Source: Omphiscola glabra (taxonomy: Eukaryota > Mollusca > Gastropoda > Lymnaeidae). From it: a DNA stretch of 64,000 nt. The stretch lies in the NCBI GenBank assembly GCA_964017045.1, contig OZ024808.1, positions 18,841,284-18,905,283 on the forward strand. Reading direction: 5' to 3'. The first letter of the stretch is position 1; each line of letters begins with the position of its first letter. Below are positions 47,536 through 57,912 of this stretch, piece by piece. The position numbers and the translations under genes are program-made. A model generated the notes under the pieces. The model was not told the DNA's origin and searched no databases. It was given only the letters and a program-made list of their open reading frames with translations.

Positions 47536-50133
47536 CTAGAAATAGGGAAAGATAAGGACATGTAAATATTAATTGATACCAACATTTACAGTCATATGAA
47601 AACATGGGTATTCGGTGACCATTTGAAGCAAATGACTTTGTGACCAATTTTAAATGAAGTATCTTTTATCAGATAGAGATTTAAGGTAGGAATTTAACGC
47701 ACCCTACATTCGATAGTGGGCAAGGCGGACGAGAAAAGATCCGCCAAATATTCTTATATAAAGTGGTCATGGGGCTAGTGCCGGACGGTGCAGACATTCC
47801 AGCTATGGTCCTGTCCCGTTATCAAAGCCAAGTCTATATATTAACCTACCTGACGGCGCAGACATTCCAGCTATGATCCTGTCCCGTTATCAAAGCCAAG
47901 TCTATATATTAACCTACCTGACGGCGCAGACATTCCAGCTATGGTCCTGTCCCGTTATCAAAGCCAAGTCTATATATTAACCTACCTGACGGCGCAGACA
48001 TTCCAGCTATGGTCCTGTCCCGTTATCAAAGCCAAGTCTATATATTAACCTACCTGACGGCGCAGACATTCCAGCTATGGTCCTGTCCCGTTATCAAAGC
48101 CAAGTCTATATATTAACCTACCTGACGGCGCAGACATTCCAGATAGTGCCGGCCATCCCAGCAAACAATTATCTCACCCCACAGAAGCCAGGTCGATTAA
48201 TTAGAGCCAAACAGTCACTTAACACTGACTTAACCTCTGACAACCCCATGAGCAATTACACCCGGAACAATAACAAATGCTTCACTGTGCTTCGGAGTAA
48301 CACAGTGCAACATAAACAATCATTCTTCCCCCCGCACAATAATCGCTTGGAATCACCTGGACAATACCGCCGTGAACTCGACATCGAAAGCTTCAAGGCT
48401 GCCCTGGCATCTGCTAGGAGCCGCTAGGATGGCAGCATCACTTCCCCAACCGTTGCACATATGTAAATACATGGATGCAGCAACATACCCTACCAGAACC
48501 AGAGGTTCCCTATGGGGGTGAGGGGGCGCGGATATCACCCTCACAGGGAGCAGGGTGACACCCTTTATTGCCAACCCAATAAAATACAATTTTGCATTCA
48601 AAACTCCCCAAGCTAAATTCAAATCAAATAATCCTCATGACAGTAATTCTTTCTCCCTTTTGAATCGGTATAATGTCAAATATTAACTACGTATGTGGCT
48701 ATTACCATTACTCTATACTCTATGTCATTTGACCATGAGACATGAGCCCAGTTTAAACGTAAGCTTATTGTGTGACAATCTCACCAGTTTTCACTTCATT
48801 GTGAAGTACACAAGTTTAGTTGTGTGACAGTCTCACCAAATTTCACTTCTTTGTAAAGTACACAAGTTTAGTTGTGTGACAGTCTCACCAAATTTCACTT
48901 CTTTGTAAAGTACACAAGTTTAGTTGTATTGAGAAATATTTAGTTCCTATATACACCTGTGAAATATTTGGTGACTATGTTCGGGTTTCCATGAAAACCC
49001 AAGGTGAAGGCCGGTGTGGAAATTTCTGGAATTCCACGATCATCCCCTCCTGCCTCGACTAGCAGTACTGTGACGTCAGGATGCTCTGAAAGCCGATTGG
49101 CTACCACGGCACCAGCTGACCCGGCCCCAACTGCAACAGAAATAAATAGAGTTTTTAAGCAGAGGTTCTCATTTTTTGGTACAAATAGTTGTAGTGGGAA
49201 ACAAATGTATTTACCACAATGTGCATTTTTCGTTGTTTGGATTTTTTTTTGATGCACTATATTATACTGGATATCTGGATTTAGTATTTGAAAGAACAAA
49301 AGTATTTTTCTCAGCCGTGAACAAAACGACGAAAATAGGTTTGATGCCTACACAATACTGTACAATTAATGCTGTGATTTTTTTTTTATCATTGAAGTAT
49401 TTGATATTATTTGAGTCTTCTTTTCCAAGAGGTGAGCATTATTTTGGTAAATATAGTTACTCTTACAGACATAAAAGCTAAGGTCCTCATCCTGCTCCCT
49501 ATATTACTTGTACTCCTGTCACTTATTTTGTACCGACATCCCAGACATGGCTCCTTCTAACAGACGATGTCACGCTTCACCTACTGACATTCCAGCTATG
49601 GTCCTGTCCCGCTATCAAAGTCAAGTCTATACATTAACCTACCTGACGATGCAGACATTCCAGCAATGGTCCTGTCCCGTTATCAAAGTCAAGTCTATAC
49701 ATTATCCTACCATGTCGGGGCAGACATTCCAGCAATGGTCCTGTCCCGTTATCAAAGCCAAGTCTATATAATAACCTACATGACGATGCAGACATTCCAG
49801 CAATGGTCCTGTCCCGTTATCAAAGCCAAGTCTATCTAATAACCTACCTGACGATGCAGACATTCCAGCTATGGTCCTGTCCCGTTATCAAAGCCAAGTA
49901 TATATATTAACCTACCTGACGATGCAGACATTCCAGCTATGGTCGTATCCCGTTATCGAAGCCAAGTCTATATAATAACCTACCATGACGGTGAAGACCG
50001 TACCTATTATATAATCATACGATTCTCTTGGCGTCTTGATAAACTGGTCTTCTAGTTTGGAATCAGTGAACCATTTCACGGCGATAGCCAGAGCGATGAT
50101 CCCCAGGAAACCAACACTGACAAATCTTTGCAT
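46025..50133 (-). CDS. GMC oxidoreductase (glucose/choline dehydrogenase-like), gene 1, 3 exons
   Basis: FAD-dependent glucose-methanol-choline oxidoreductase; the substrate is not deducible. Exons 50133-50004, 49130-48957 and 47535-46025 join in phase (130+174+1511 nt) to 604 residues, normal for animal members. Residues about 5-20 are a hydrophobic anchor. GAGSAG at 45-50 is the Rossmann FAD motif, with VEAGGDD closing the fold. GRVLGGTSSIN (121-131) is GMC signature 1 and GALQSPQILMLSGVG (297-311) signature 2. YHPVGTCKMG holds catalytic His533, and SGNTNAP Asn577, the second active-site residue. Both introns are GT-AG and phase 1. A tandem paralogue lies upstream at 55158-58846. Gene 1 looks functional. 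Confidence 0.94.
47790..48145. repeat. 68-bp minisatellite in GMC gene 1 intron 2, about 5 copies
   Basis: Core gacattccagctatggtcct followed by gtcccgttatcaaagcc; near-identical copies. The same family occupies intron 1 at 49580-49985. Confidence 0.96.
48160..48615 (+). mobile_element. LINE ORF2 3' end inside GMC gene 1 intron 2
   Basis: Plus strand reads NNNKCFTVLRSNTVQHKQSF FPPHNNRLES and ends LDIESFKAALASARSR and a stop at 48427. This matches the C-terminus of LINE reverse transcriptases (YKxSFFPRTxxxWNxL...ESFKxAL). A short 3' UTR with caataaaata follows near 48580. Antisense to the host gene. Confidence 0.75.
48770..48930. repeat. 52-bp minisatellite, 3 copies, next to the exon 2 donor
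   Basis: Core cacttctttgtaaagtacac followed by aagtttagttgtgtgacag, period 52. Ends 26 bp inside intron 2 of GMC gene 1. Confidence 0.94.
48957..49130 (-). CDS. GMC gene 1, exon 2 (FAD-binding N-terminus)
   Basis: Encodes [19 protein letters not shown] through [18 protein letters not shown] to NIVTKYFT. Acceptor ttctgttgcag|TT, donor TTCACAG|GTGTAT. 174 nt, phase 1 at both ends. Confidence 0.93.
49131..49579 (-). other. GMC gene 1 intron 1, acceptor-side part
   Basis: AT-rich intronic sequence with no recognisable element. The polypyrimidine tract before the exon 2 acceptor is short. Confidence 0.7.
49580..49985. repeat. 68-bp minisatellite in GMC gene 1 intron 1, about 6 copies
   Basis: Same unit as 47790-48145 with more divergence (opening at about 49568). 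The last copy runs to within about 20 bp of the exon 1 donor at 50003. On the gene strand each unit contains tcaggtaggt, a strong 5' splice-site consensus. Confidence 0.95.
50004..50133 (-). CDS. GMC gene 1, exon 1 (membrane anchor)
   Basis: Starts MQRFVSVGFLGIIALAIAVK and ends SYDYII plus one base. Donor ATAG|GTACGG. The chosen ATG matches the start of paralogue 2 in length; an in-frame ATG 54 bases upstream (50187) would add 18 non-hydrophobic residues and is less likely. Confidence 0.88.
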
Positions 50134-50385
50134 TGTTTCACTCTCCTTGGTGAACTGCTCGTCTTTTGTTGGACCAATGCAACACAAAGCTCAGAAAATG
50201 CTCTGTAAATATAAAATATACAGTGAGCTACTCAGCTAGCTAGAGTTTGTGGCGCCCTGGGCTCGCCTCGCCTGTAAAATCCCCTCACTCACAGAACAAT
50301 GAGAATATTCATCAAACAAAAGTCGAGTTCTGTCGCTCAAGACGAAAATGCCGCTCCAACAAAGTAACGCCATTGAATGCCGCCC

Positions 50386-50393
50386 CTCTTATA
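50386..50393 (-). promoter_or_regulatory. possible TATA box of GMC gene 1
   Basis: Minus strand gatataagagg, about 255 bp upstream of the ATG. A transcription start near 50360 would give a 5' UTR of about 225 nt. Sequence match only. Confidence 0.3.
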
Positions 50394-50517
50394 TCAGCAG
50401 GCAAAGTAATTGAGGCCTAAAATAACATTATAGGAGCACATGGAATCGATTTTAGCTTAAAACGATTACATCTTAGCGATACAGAGTAATATAGCATATA
50501 CAGTATAATGTTGCTTT

Positions 50518-50912
50518 GTAGCACGATAACATCTCATTGATGCAGTGGATTGTAGCACGATAACATCTCATTGATGCAGTGGAATGTAGCACGATAACAT
50601 CTCATTAATGCAGTGGAATGTAGCACGATAACATCACATTGATACAGTGGAATGTAGCACGATAACATCTCATTGATGCACTGGAATGTAGCACGATAAC
50701 ATCTCATTGATGCGGTAGAATGTAGCACGATAACATCTCATTGATGCAGTGGAATGTAGCACGATAAAAACCATAGCATTGATGCACTGGAATGTAGCAC
50801 GATAACATCACATTGATGCAGTGGAATGTAGCACGATAAAAACCATAGCATTGATGCACTGGAATGTAGCACGATAACATCACATTGTTGCGGTGGAATG
50901 TAGCACGATAAC
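50518..50912. repeat. 34-38-bp minisatellite, about 11 copies, upstream of GMC gene 1
   Basis: Core ggaatgtagcacgataacat followed by ctcattgatgcagt. A longer variant with aaaaaccatagc alternates in the right half, making a two-unit higher-order repeat (about 72 bp). Confidence 0.95.
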
Positions 50913-51829
50913 AGCACTGAGTTCAGCTGTACAACCATACCGTTTACTTGTTCCCAGGCACGCAAGTCTGAGATGGTCCTTACTGTATTGTAGTGCTACT
51001 CCTTCACGTGAAGAATTGAAACAAAAAGCAACAAGAACAACTCAAGTCAAACACGGTTCAAAGGAAACGACAAAGCGCATTTGAAATCAACCAGACTATA
51101 GCTGTACAAATGACAGGTTATGACAGAAGTCTTTTAGTGTTTTGTCACTGGTCTGTCACTGATCCATGTCTATCTGTTTGTCACTGATCCGGCTCTATCT
51201 GTGAGTTTGTCAAACTTGAATTTCACATATAGACATTTTGAAGAGAAGCCGATGGTTGTATGAAAAGTTTATTGTGTGATAACAATCTATTGTTTGACGA
51301 AAAATCAGTTTATGGATGAAGTCAAGTGCTTGTCTTTAAAGCGCTGGTATGACACTAAAAGAATATCGGCGTGGCCATGAGAGGTGCAAGAAATGGCTTT
51401 AATTGGTTCTCTTCAAACTAATGTTACAATGATCGGGTGTGATCTGATATCTCCATAGTACATATTCTATGGCCATATCAGAATACCAAATCACAGCACG
51501 ACTAGCCCTAAATACATTGACCATGACACAACTTTAAAACTTAACAACTTACCAGCACAGTCTGCAAATAGTATAGGCTGCGTGAAATTAGAACCAGTTG
51601 TTGCGACTGATACACTGTGCCGTCACGCACCAAATACCATGAAAAGTTAGTGGTTCAAGGCGGTTAGTGTGGAGAAGTGTTTACAATGTTGCCGTGTCAG
51701 CCCGGTTGGGGACCTGCTAGTTTAATTGACATTTTGGCACCTTTACAGCAGGACTTTGTCATGTGGTCAGACCACGCGATGCGATGAAGGTATCGAGGGT
51801 ATCATATTTCCAGTTTTTTTCTTCTTTTT
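50913..51829. other. unassigned sequence
   Basis: No supported gene. A small duplication of tgtcactgatcc lies near 51155-51190. Confidence 0.5.
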
Positions 51830-52550
51830 GCTTATGTCGAAAAAACGGGACAAAAGCCACATCTCATCCACAGGATCCCGGGATGAGAGTAACTATCTCG
51901 GTCCCGGGATGAGAGTAACTATCCCGGGAAATCCCGAGATAAAACTAATTCAATTAAAATTAGTTATAAACTGAATTAAACTTTACTAGAGTTGATATTT
52001 TTGTTGTTGTTGTTGATGAAATGTGTTTGATTATTAATGGATGCAAAGCGTTAGTTTAGCTTAGTCGAGAAGTTGGTCTCTTGTGACTAGTTGCTTCATT
52101 TTACCCTGCTTAGTCCTACAAATAGATAAATAACTAATGATATATTAAGCGAAAGTCGTACATGAGTTCATGAACGCCTGTCTTTAAATAAACCTCTACA
52201 CTTTATATGACTTTGCTATTAGCTACTCATCTCAAATTTCTAGTTTCAAATCGGTCAATATTTACAAGCGAATGTTTCTAGCAACTTGTAACAAGGGGTT
52301 CTAACAACTTGTAACACGGGTTCTAACAACTTGTAAAAAGGGGTTCTAACAACTTGTAACAAGGGGTTCTAACAACTTGTAACAAGGGGTTCTAACAGCT
52401 TGTAACAAGGGGCTCTAACAACTTATAACAAGGGGTTCGTTGCGAATTTTAAAAAAAACACAAAAAACAACAAAATAAAAAAATGCTAATATTTGTAAAT
52501 ATATATAGGCATATATTTGTCTTACTTGGTAGATTTTGGATATAAAAGAA
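51830..52550. mobile_element. dispersed repeat, copy 2 (partner at 11950-12735)
   Basis: Shares collinear anchors with copy 1 in the same orientation: ttataaactgaat, gagaagttgg, ctagttgctt, aagcgaaagtcg, caacttgtaac, agattttgga. It holds a 23-bp array where copy 1 has one unit. Class unknown. Confidence 0.7.
52280..52440. repeat. 23-bp minisatellite, about 7 copies, internal to a dispersed repeat
   Basis: Core aacttgtaacaaggggttct, period 23. Copy 1 of the host repeat has a single aacttgtaacgaataac at 12649-12665. Confidence 0.95.
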
Positions 52551-53144
52551 AAATGACTCTATAATATAAAGTTAGTTTAACATACGGGATATGGCCTCAA
52601 ATTGGGTTGCGAAGTGATTTCTGGGATGTGGCCGGCTGAAACAATAGACTATGAGACATAGATGTTATTAAAAAAAAGTTTTTTTTTAAAATTTGTGTCT
52701 TAAGGTTTGCGTTACACTTTCAATCATGGTCTTAAATATATCGTTAATAATTTATTTTGTTTACAGAAAAATCAAGCTTTTGAATTGCTATCATTTACAA
52801 AATTGTACATTTAAAATACCATTTTTTTTTCAATCTGTCGCAGGACCACTTTTCTTCTATATGAATGTTGACATGACTTGAAAACGCTTGAGAACCTGTG
52901 CACTAGGGCTCCTACGCTTAATTATTCAGTGCAGTTAACCATGTTTATATGTCCTCACTTATAGCGACAATTCGTGACAATTAGTGACAATCTTGGATTT
53001 GCTGAAAAGTAAAACAAAACTAAACAACATTTTATTCTAAAAGTTTTCCATGCAGGGTTTCACAGTAAGTCTCTAATTAAAATCGTCCGATATGACGCAC
53101 GAGAAAGTCTGGTTGCATACTATATTAAAGATTATTTATCGTAA
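52551..53144. other. unassigned AT-rich sequence
   Basis: No gene seen. Confidence 0.5.
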
Positions 53145-53409
53145 CGCAATGTTTTCTAATGATCGAATGTAGAATGGTGAACGATCGTTCTCTTTCCCCG
53201 CCACCAAACAAAGGAATTCTCTCCCACTACACACCCGCAATGTACCGACCATCCAGGCCTTCAAAACTGCACTCCAGACTCATCTCTTCAAACTCTGCTA
53301 TCCAGACTAATTCCACACCCCTCTTTTCTCTTTCTCTCTTTGACCGATAAACGATGCTGCTGGGTGCCGTCCATGGCCTGACATGTAAATGGCTCTCGGG
53401 TGGGCGGGG

Positions 53410-53411
<2 letters not shown>

Positions 53412-53458
<47 letters not shown>
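53412..53458. repeat. (AT)n microsatellite
   Basis: Uninterrupted alternating AT for about 46 bp within the LINE 3' UTR. Confidence 0.97.
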
Positions 53459-53463
<5 letters not shown>

Positions 53464-53469
53464 CCCGGA

Positions 53470-53720
53470 GATGGAGTCCCGAAAGGCGGATAACATTGAT
53501 AAAATGAAACATTCCGACAACTCCTGCGACACCACTGTTGCCAAGCTGTATCATCCACATGATGTTCCCTTAGGGTTATCCAGCGGCGTGGAGAGAGGCG
53601 ATTTGCTGTTGGGAACCTGCTCATAGTCCTAGTAGAATAATGCCAGGCCTTGTGGATTTCGTCCTGCGAATTCTACACCATCGTCACACTGTGACGGACG
53701 GATGCCAACAACAAAAAAAA
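53470..53720. mobile_element. fragment of unidentified dispersed repeat
   Basis: cattccgacaactcctgcgac and its surroundings match 53895-53925 (atcccgacagctcctgcgac). It sits inside the LINE 3' UTR. Confidence 0.5.
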
Positions 53721-53865
53721 ATATATATTTATATACCGTTCCTTTTTAATTAAATAAATATATGCAATTTTATTTAAAGTCATGATTATGTTTGCTAATA
53801 TTTTTTATGTGCAGCGTGGTGAGCGCTATATAAGACCACTGTAATAATAATAATAATTATGTAGC

Positions 53866-54150
53866 TGATACTTCATGGAGGCGGTATGCCATTGGCACGA
53901 TGAAAATCCCGACAGCTCCTGCGACGTCGAACACAGCCCAGGGAGACATACAAGACCACTTCTGTAGGTCAACTACAGCATCCTGGTCTATTTCCAGGCG
54001 TCTTGACCAATTACCGCCATTGGATCAAGAAGGCGAGGACGAGAGAGTGAGGCTGACGAATTGAACACCTCTCCCTCACTCTAAACACATTACAGATCGA
54101 GGGCTACTGCTCAGGTCGAAACCTTGGTGAACTTCGCATGCGATTGACCA
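53866..54150. mobile_element. unidentified dispersed repeat, longer copy
   Basis: Homologous to 9500-9725 over most of its length (gtctatttccaggcgtcttg, gaggacgagagagtgaggct, caaatctctccctcactcta-like). No coding domain is recognised. Confidence 0.6.
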
Positions 54151-54344
54151 ACTATATGTATATAATATGTCATGTATGTGACTCGTAGTAGATGCTATGA
54201 TAACGATTATATGTAATAAACGAAGCCAAAACTCTGTGTTAAGTACATAAATATGTTTATGATATGCGTATGCATCGTCTATTTATGCTGTTACTCTCTA
54301 CTATCAAAACATTTTCTCTCTGTTCATCTATCTGCACTCCTACA

Positions 54345-54620
54345 ACTACAAGCTACATGTACACCACATACATGCTGCACGCTACATATACACCACATGC
54401 ATGCTACAAGCGACATATACACCACATACAGGCTACAAGCGACATATATACCACATACACGCTAAAAACTACATATCACCACATACATGCTAAAAACTAC
54501 ATATACACCACATACATGCTACAAGTTACATATGCACCACATACATGGTACAAGCTACATATACACCACATATATGCTACAAGCTATATATACACCACAT
54601 ACATGCTTTAAGCTACATAT
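54345..54620. repeat. 29-bp minisatellite, about 9 copies
   Basis: Core acaagctacatatacaccac followed by atacatgct, period about 29. Confidence 0.95.
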
Positions 54621-55157
54621 AAAAACACGATGGGTCGGTAAAATAGACTCTACCGCTAGATCCATACAGTTTGAATAAATGACATCTGAGTCTACATTAC
54701 ATATACAGTTTAACCCTGAAATAACGCAAACCTATGGGACACTAAGCAAAAGTGGTGCTATTATCGGGGAGGGTGCAATTTGCAGATTCAGTTACCGGAA
54801 GGATAGTAATCCTCTCCAAGGGATTGACTTAAAAGGACAGAACACAAAAATTAGATTTCACGTTTTTATTTAATCTATAATGAAGATTTATTATTTAACA
54901 TTTTGATGCATCCTACTTTTTGGTAAATAAATGGTAAATTAAAGATTCGCCAATGAAATAGTCAAAATAGCAGGTAAATGGACTAATGTCAGGAAACAGA
55001 GGAACAACCCCCCCCCCCCCCATCTTAACGCCTCACCTTAACCCCCTCCCCCACGTTAACCCCCAACCTTACCCTCCCCCTCCCTTACTTTAACACATAA
55101 AAGTACCAGCAGCTTAAAATAAATACATTTAAAATGTACTTCAAACACTGTCTAATG
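54621..55157. other. 3' flank of GMC gene 2
   Basis: A 65-codon plus-strand frame (54679-54873) has no recognisable domain. A 13-base C run lies near 55009. No gene called. Confidence 0.5.
54887..54892 (-). terminator. possible poly(A) signal of GMC gene 2
   Basis: AATAAA on the minus strand about 265 bp after the stop codon; a second lies at 54865-54870. In AT-rich DNA this is weak evidence. Confidence 0.25.
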
Positions 55158-56668
55158 TTACGCCCCTTGTCCAGGACTGGATTGTTTCCCCTGAACGAGG
55201 TCAGCCGCCATCTCTCCTATCATTATGGTCAGGGCGTTGGTGTTGCCGGACACGATGTACGGCATGACCGAAGCGTCGGCGACACGGAGACCTTTCAGTC
55301 CCTTGACCCTAAGTTCGGGATCGACGACGGCCGTGACGTCATCGGCTGACCCCCATCGTGCACGTTCCCACGAGTTGAAAAACTTTAGGGGTCTGGACCT
55401 GATGACGCACGTCCAATAAGCTTTGGAATCGTACTCGTGCTGATCACAAAAACTCAACGTCTTATCCACTTCATGCGATCCGATGTCAGCCATTGTTTTA
55501 GTGCGGGAAAGTTTTCTACACGTATCGATACCGCTACGGATGATATCGATATCTTTATGTTTGTCGTAGTAATTGGGATAAATCAGTGGGGCGTCAAAGG
55601 GGTCCGAGCTCTTCAGTTTGAGAAACCCTCTGCTGAGAGGGCGCATAACTGCAGGTAGACACGTCCAGCAGTAAGACAGGTTATCCCTCATCGCTCCCAG
55701 CTCCTCGACTATTTTTTCCTCAACATTTAACTGGGTCAGGTATCGCGTATTGGGGCACGATGTGTTGAACATTACTTGGAGCTCCGGCCAGTCCAGCTTC
55801 TTAGTTTCTTCTGTGATGGATGCGAACAGATTCTGTTCCACGCCACTCCTGGCCAGTCTCCCTGTCTTAAATAAAGTGTACGTAAGGTATGACCACACCG
55901 ACGTCAGCTCGTCTTTTCTACTTACGGCCGGTGCAGTGAGTCCGAAGGCCAGGTCGAAGAATAGATGGTCCTGGAGATTTTGACCGACGGGGAGGTAAGC
56001 GACCAACTGTATTCCTAGCACTTCCAGGTGTTGTTTCGGCCCCACGCCTGAAAGCATCAAAATCTGAGGTGACTGGAGGGCACCTGCTGATAGCACGACT
56101 TCTCTCTTTGATTTTACCAAGCGCTTCCTCCCGTTAACGATAATCTCCACGCCAACTGCTTTCTTGTCTTTGATAACAACTCTCTGAACAAATCCGTTTA
56201 ACAGAACATCCAAATTCGCTCGCTGTAGAACTGGGTGAATAAATGCAGTTGCCGTGCTTGATCTCATGCCATTGCCGATTGTGAGCTGAGCCAAGGCGAT
56301 GCCTTCTGGGGATTTCCCATTGTAATCTTTGTTATAGGGAATCCCCATTTCTTGGAAACCTTGTATAGCCTTTCTAGACATGAGAGTTTCGGGGGTTTTC
56401 CTGGAGACGCCGAGTGGACCCTGGTCACTGTGGTACACAGACTGGCTCAAACCTGGGTCCGTCATCTTTTCGGATTTTTTAAAATAAGGCAATACATGGG
56501 CGTAGTCCCATCTCTCGTCACCGGTGAAGTTCGCCCATCGGTCGTAGTCGTGTCGAGACCCGCGAACGTAGAGCATGACATAAATGCTGCTCGACCCACC
56601 AAGGACACGCCCTCGGGGCCAATAGCTCTGTCCGCCTTTAAGACTTTGGTACTTGTCTTTGGTGGGTT
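55158..56668 (-). CDS. GMC gene 2, exon 3
   Basis: Acceptor tcccttag|AACC. 1511 nt without a stop, ending QSSPGQGA. It carries the Asn-to-Tyr change in signature 1, the shifted catalytic segment near 55350-55385, and NALTIM for NAPTIM next to the second active-site residue. Confidence 0.85.
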
Positions 56669-57554
56669 CTAAGGGAAAAGAAAACGAAAAGCTAACGCTA
56701 AAATCAGAGCAAACAGTACATTTTGTTTCTAAATTGACATTGTTTACCTTTGAGGATCTGTGTAACAGTTCTTTGTCACAGAACGGTTGTTACGGAGGAG
56801 GGCTCCGGTCCTGACTTATCACCAACTGTGTTGATTGAGTAGTGGTCAGTACAGGACCGCTCCTCTCTGTGATTTGTATTGTGGGTATCTAGGCGTTGGG
56901 ACAGACAAAAGCACAAAGTAGACAAATGTAAACTGATCAACTCCAACTCCAGGTGTCCAGATGATGAAAATAATATGTTTATTACTATGATAAAAAGGTT
57001 CTTCTGTAATCTTCACTGATTGTCAGCTATCTATATGAATGTCCAACGCTATGACTGTTTCTAGACTGTTCACTGTTTCGTCTCAACTACTTCTATGTTC
57101 CTCTAGTCAATTGTCGTCTCCTGGTCTCTCTTGCAACTATTCCCTAACAACTGCTATCTTAGCTCTTTTCTCTCTACTTCCAACACAACGAAATACTACC
57201 AACTTCAACTCTCACTAAACTCAACTCTCCCTATGTCAGGAAGTGTTCTGTCTTATATGCCCATTCTCTACCTCCATAGGTGGCCTAGGAATGTTATCTA
57301 ACAACACAGCCCCGCCCCCTAATTTCCGATTAATTTGGATTTCCCGCCGTTAACCCCAAAATTAACATGCGAAGTCATCGCTCTATCTCAAAGATGCGAG
57401 ACTCTATTAACCTTACCCTCGACCCTTTAACGATACTCTCCCCAAACTAACAGCAGTTTCCGCCCATCCTATAAATTACCCGAACAATGGAGCCTTGTCC
57501 TGTACCCCTCCCAGTCATTTGTGACATTCTTATCCTGGGTGATATAGTTCGAGG
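56669..57554 (-). other. GMC gene 2 intron 2, acceptor-side part
   Basis: No recognised element. Pyrimidine-rich plus strand around 57050-57200. Confidence 0.6.
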
Positions 57555-57760
57555 TTAATGTTTTACTTGTGAGATATTAAATGGCTAAGTTCACCTGTGA
57601 GTTATCTCGTCACTATATTGACCTGTGATATATTAAATGGCTAAGTTCACCTGTGAGGAATCTCGTCACTATATTCACCTGTGAGATATTAAATCGCTGA
57701 GTTCTCCTGTGAGATATCTGGTGACTATATTAACCTCTGAGATATTAAATGGCTGACTAT
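57555..57760. repeat. about 56-bp degenerate minisatellite across the exon 2 / intron 2 junction
   Basis: About four units built on ctgtgagatattaaatggct and tcgtcactatattcacct. On the gene strand each contains cacaggtgaa or cacaggtcaa. The array begins within the coding end of exon 2. Confidence 0.88.
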
Positions 57761-57912
57761 GTCAGGATTCTCCCCGATGACCGTTGAAAATGCCGGCGTT
57801 GAAATCATCGGACTGCCCCGATCATCTCCCCCTGCTTCAATCAGCAGCACTGTGGCGTCATGACCTTCAGACAGACGATTGGCGACCACAGCACCAGCTG
57901 ATCCTGCACCAA
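57754..57912 (-). CDS. GMC gene 2, exon 2 (3' end uncertain)
   Basis: Acceptor tatggatcag|TTGG gives [19 protein letters not shown] and [14 protein letters not shown]. The frame stays open to a TAG at 57725. The best canonical donor (CAGAG|GTTAAT) is in phase 2 and would frameshift exon 3 into an early stop. The end given is the only phase-1 option, a weak GC donor (A|GCCATT). Confidence 0.65.

Larger units (their letters stand above)
53145..53865 (+). mobile_element. CR1/L2-like LINE 3' end, split by inserted sequence
   Basis: 53165-53400 matches the end of the LINE at 17146-17360: tggtgaacgatc, then ctacacacccgcaatgta, then accgataaacgatgctgctg. The 3' UTR resumes at about 53785 (gtcatgattatgtttgctaat) and ends in (taa)n at 53841-53858. 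Between them are an (AT)n run (53412-53458) and a piece of another dispersed repeat (53470-53720). 5'-truncated, non-coding. Confidence 0.8.

Noticed and set aside
47536..47647. Upstream extension of GMC gene 1 exon 3 to the methionine at 47647
   Set aside because: The extension is intronic: a clear acceptor (tatttctag) at 47536 joins in phase to exon 2, and the extra residues match no GMC family member.
53307..53624. Minus-strand frame with an Ile/Tyr repeat
   Set aside because: Produced by the (AT)n microsatellite inside a LINE 3' UTR.
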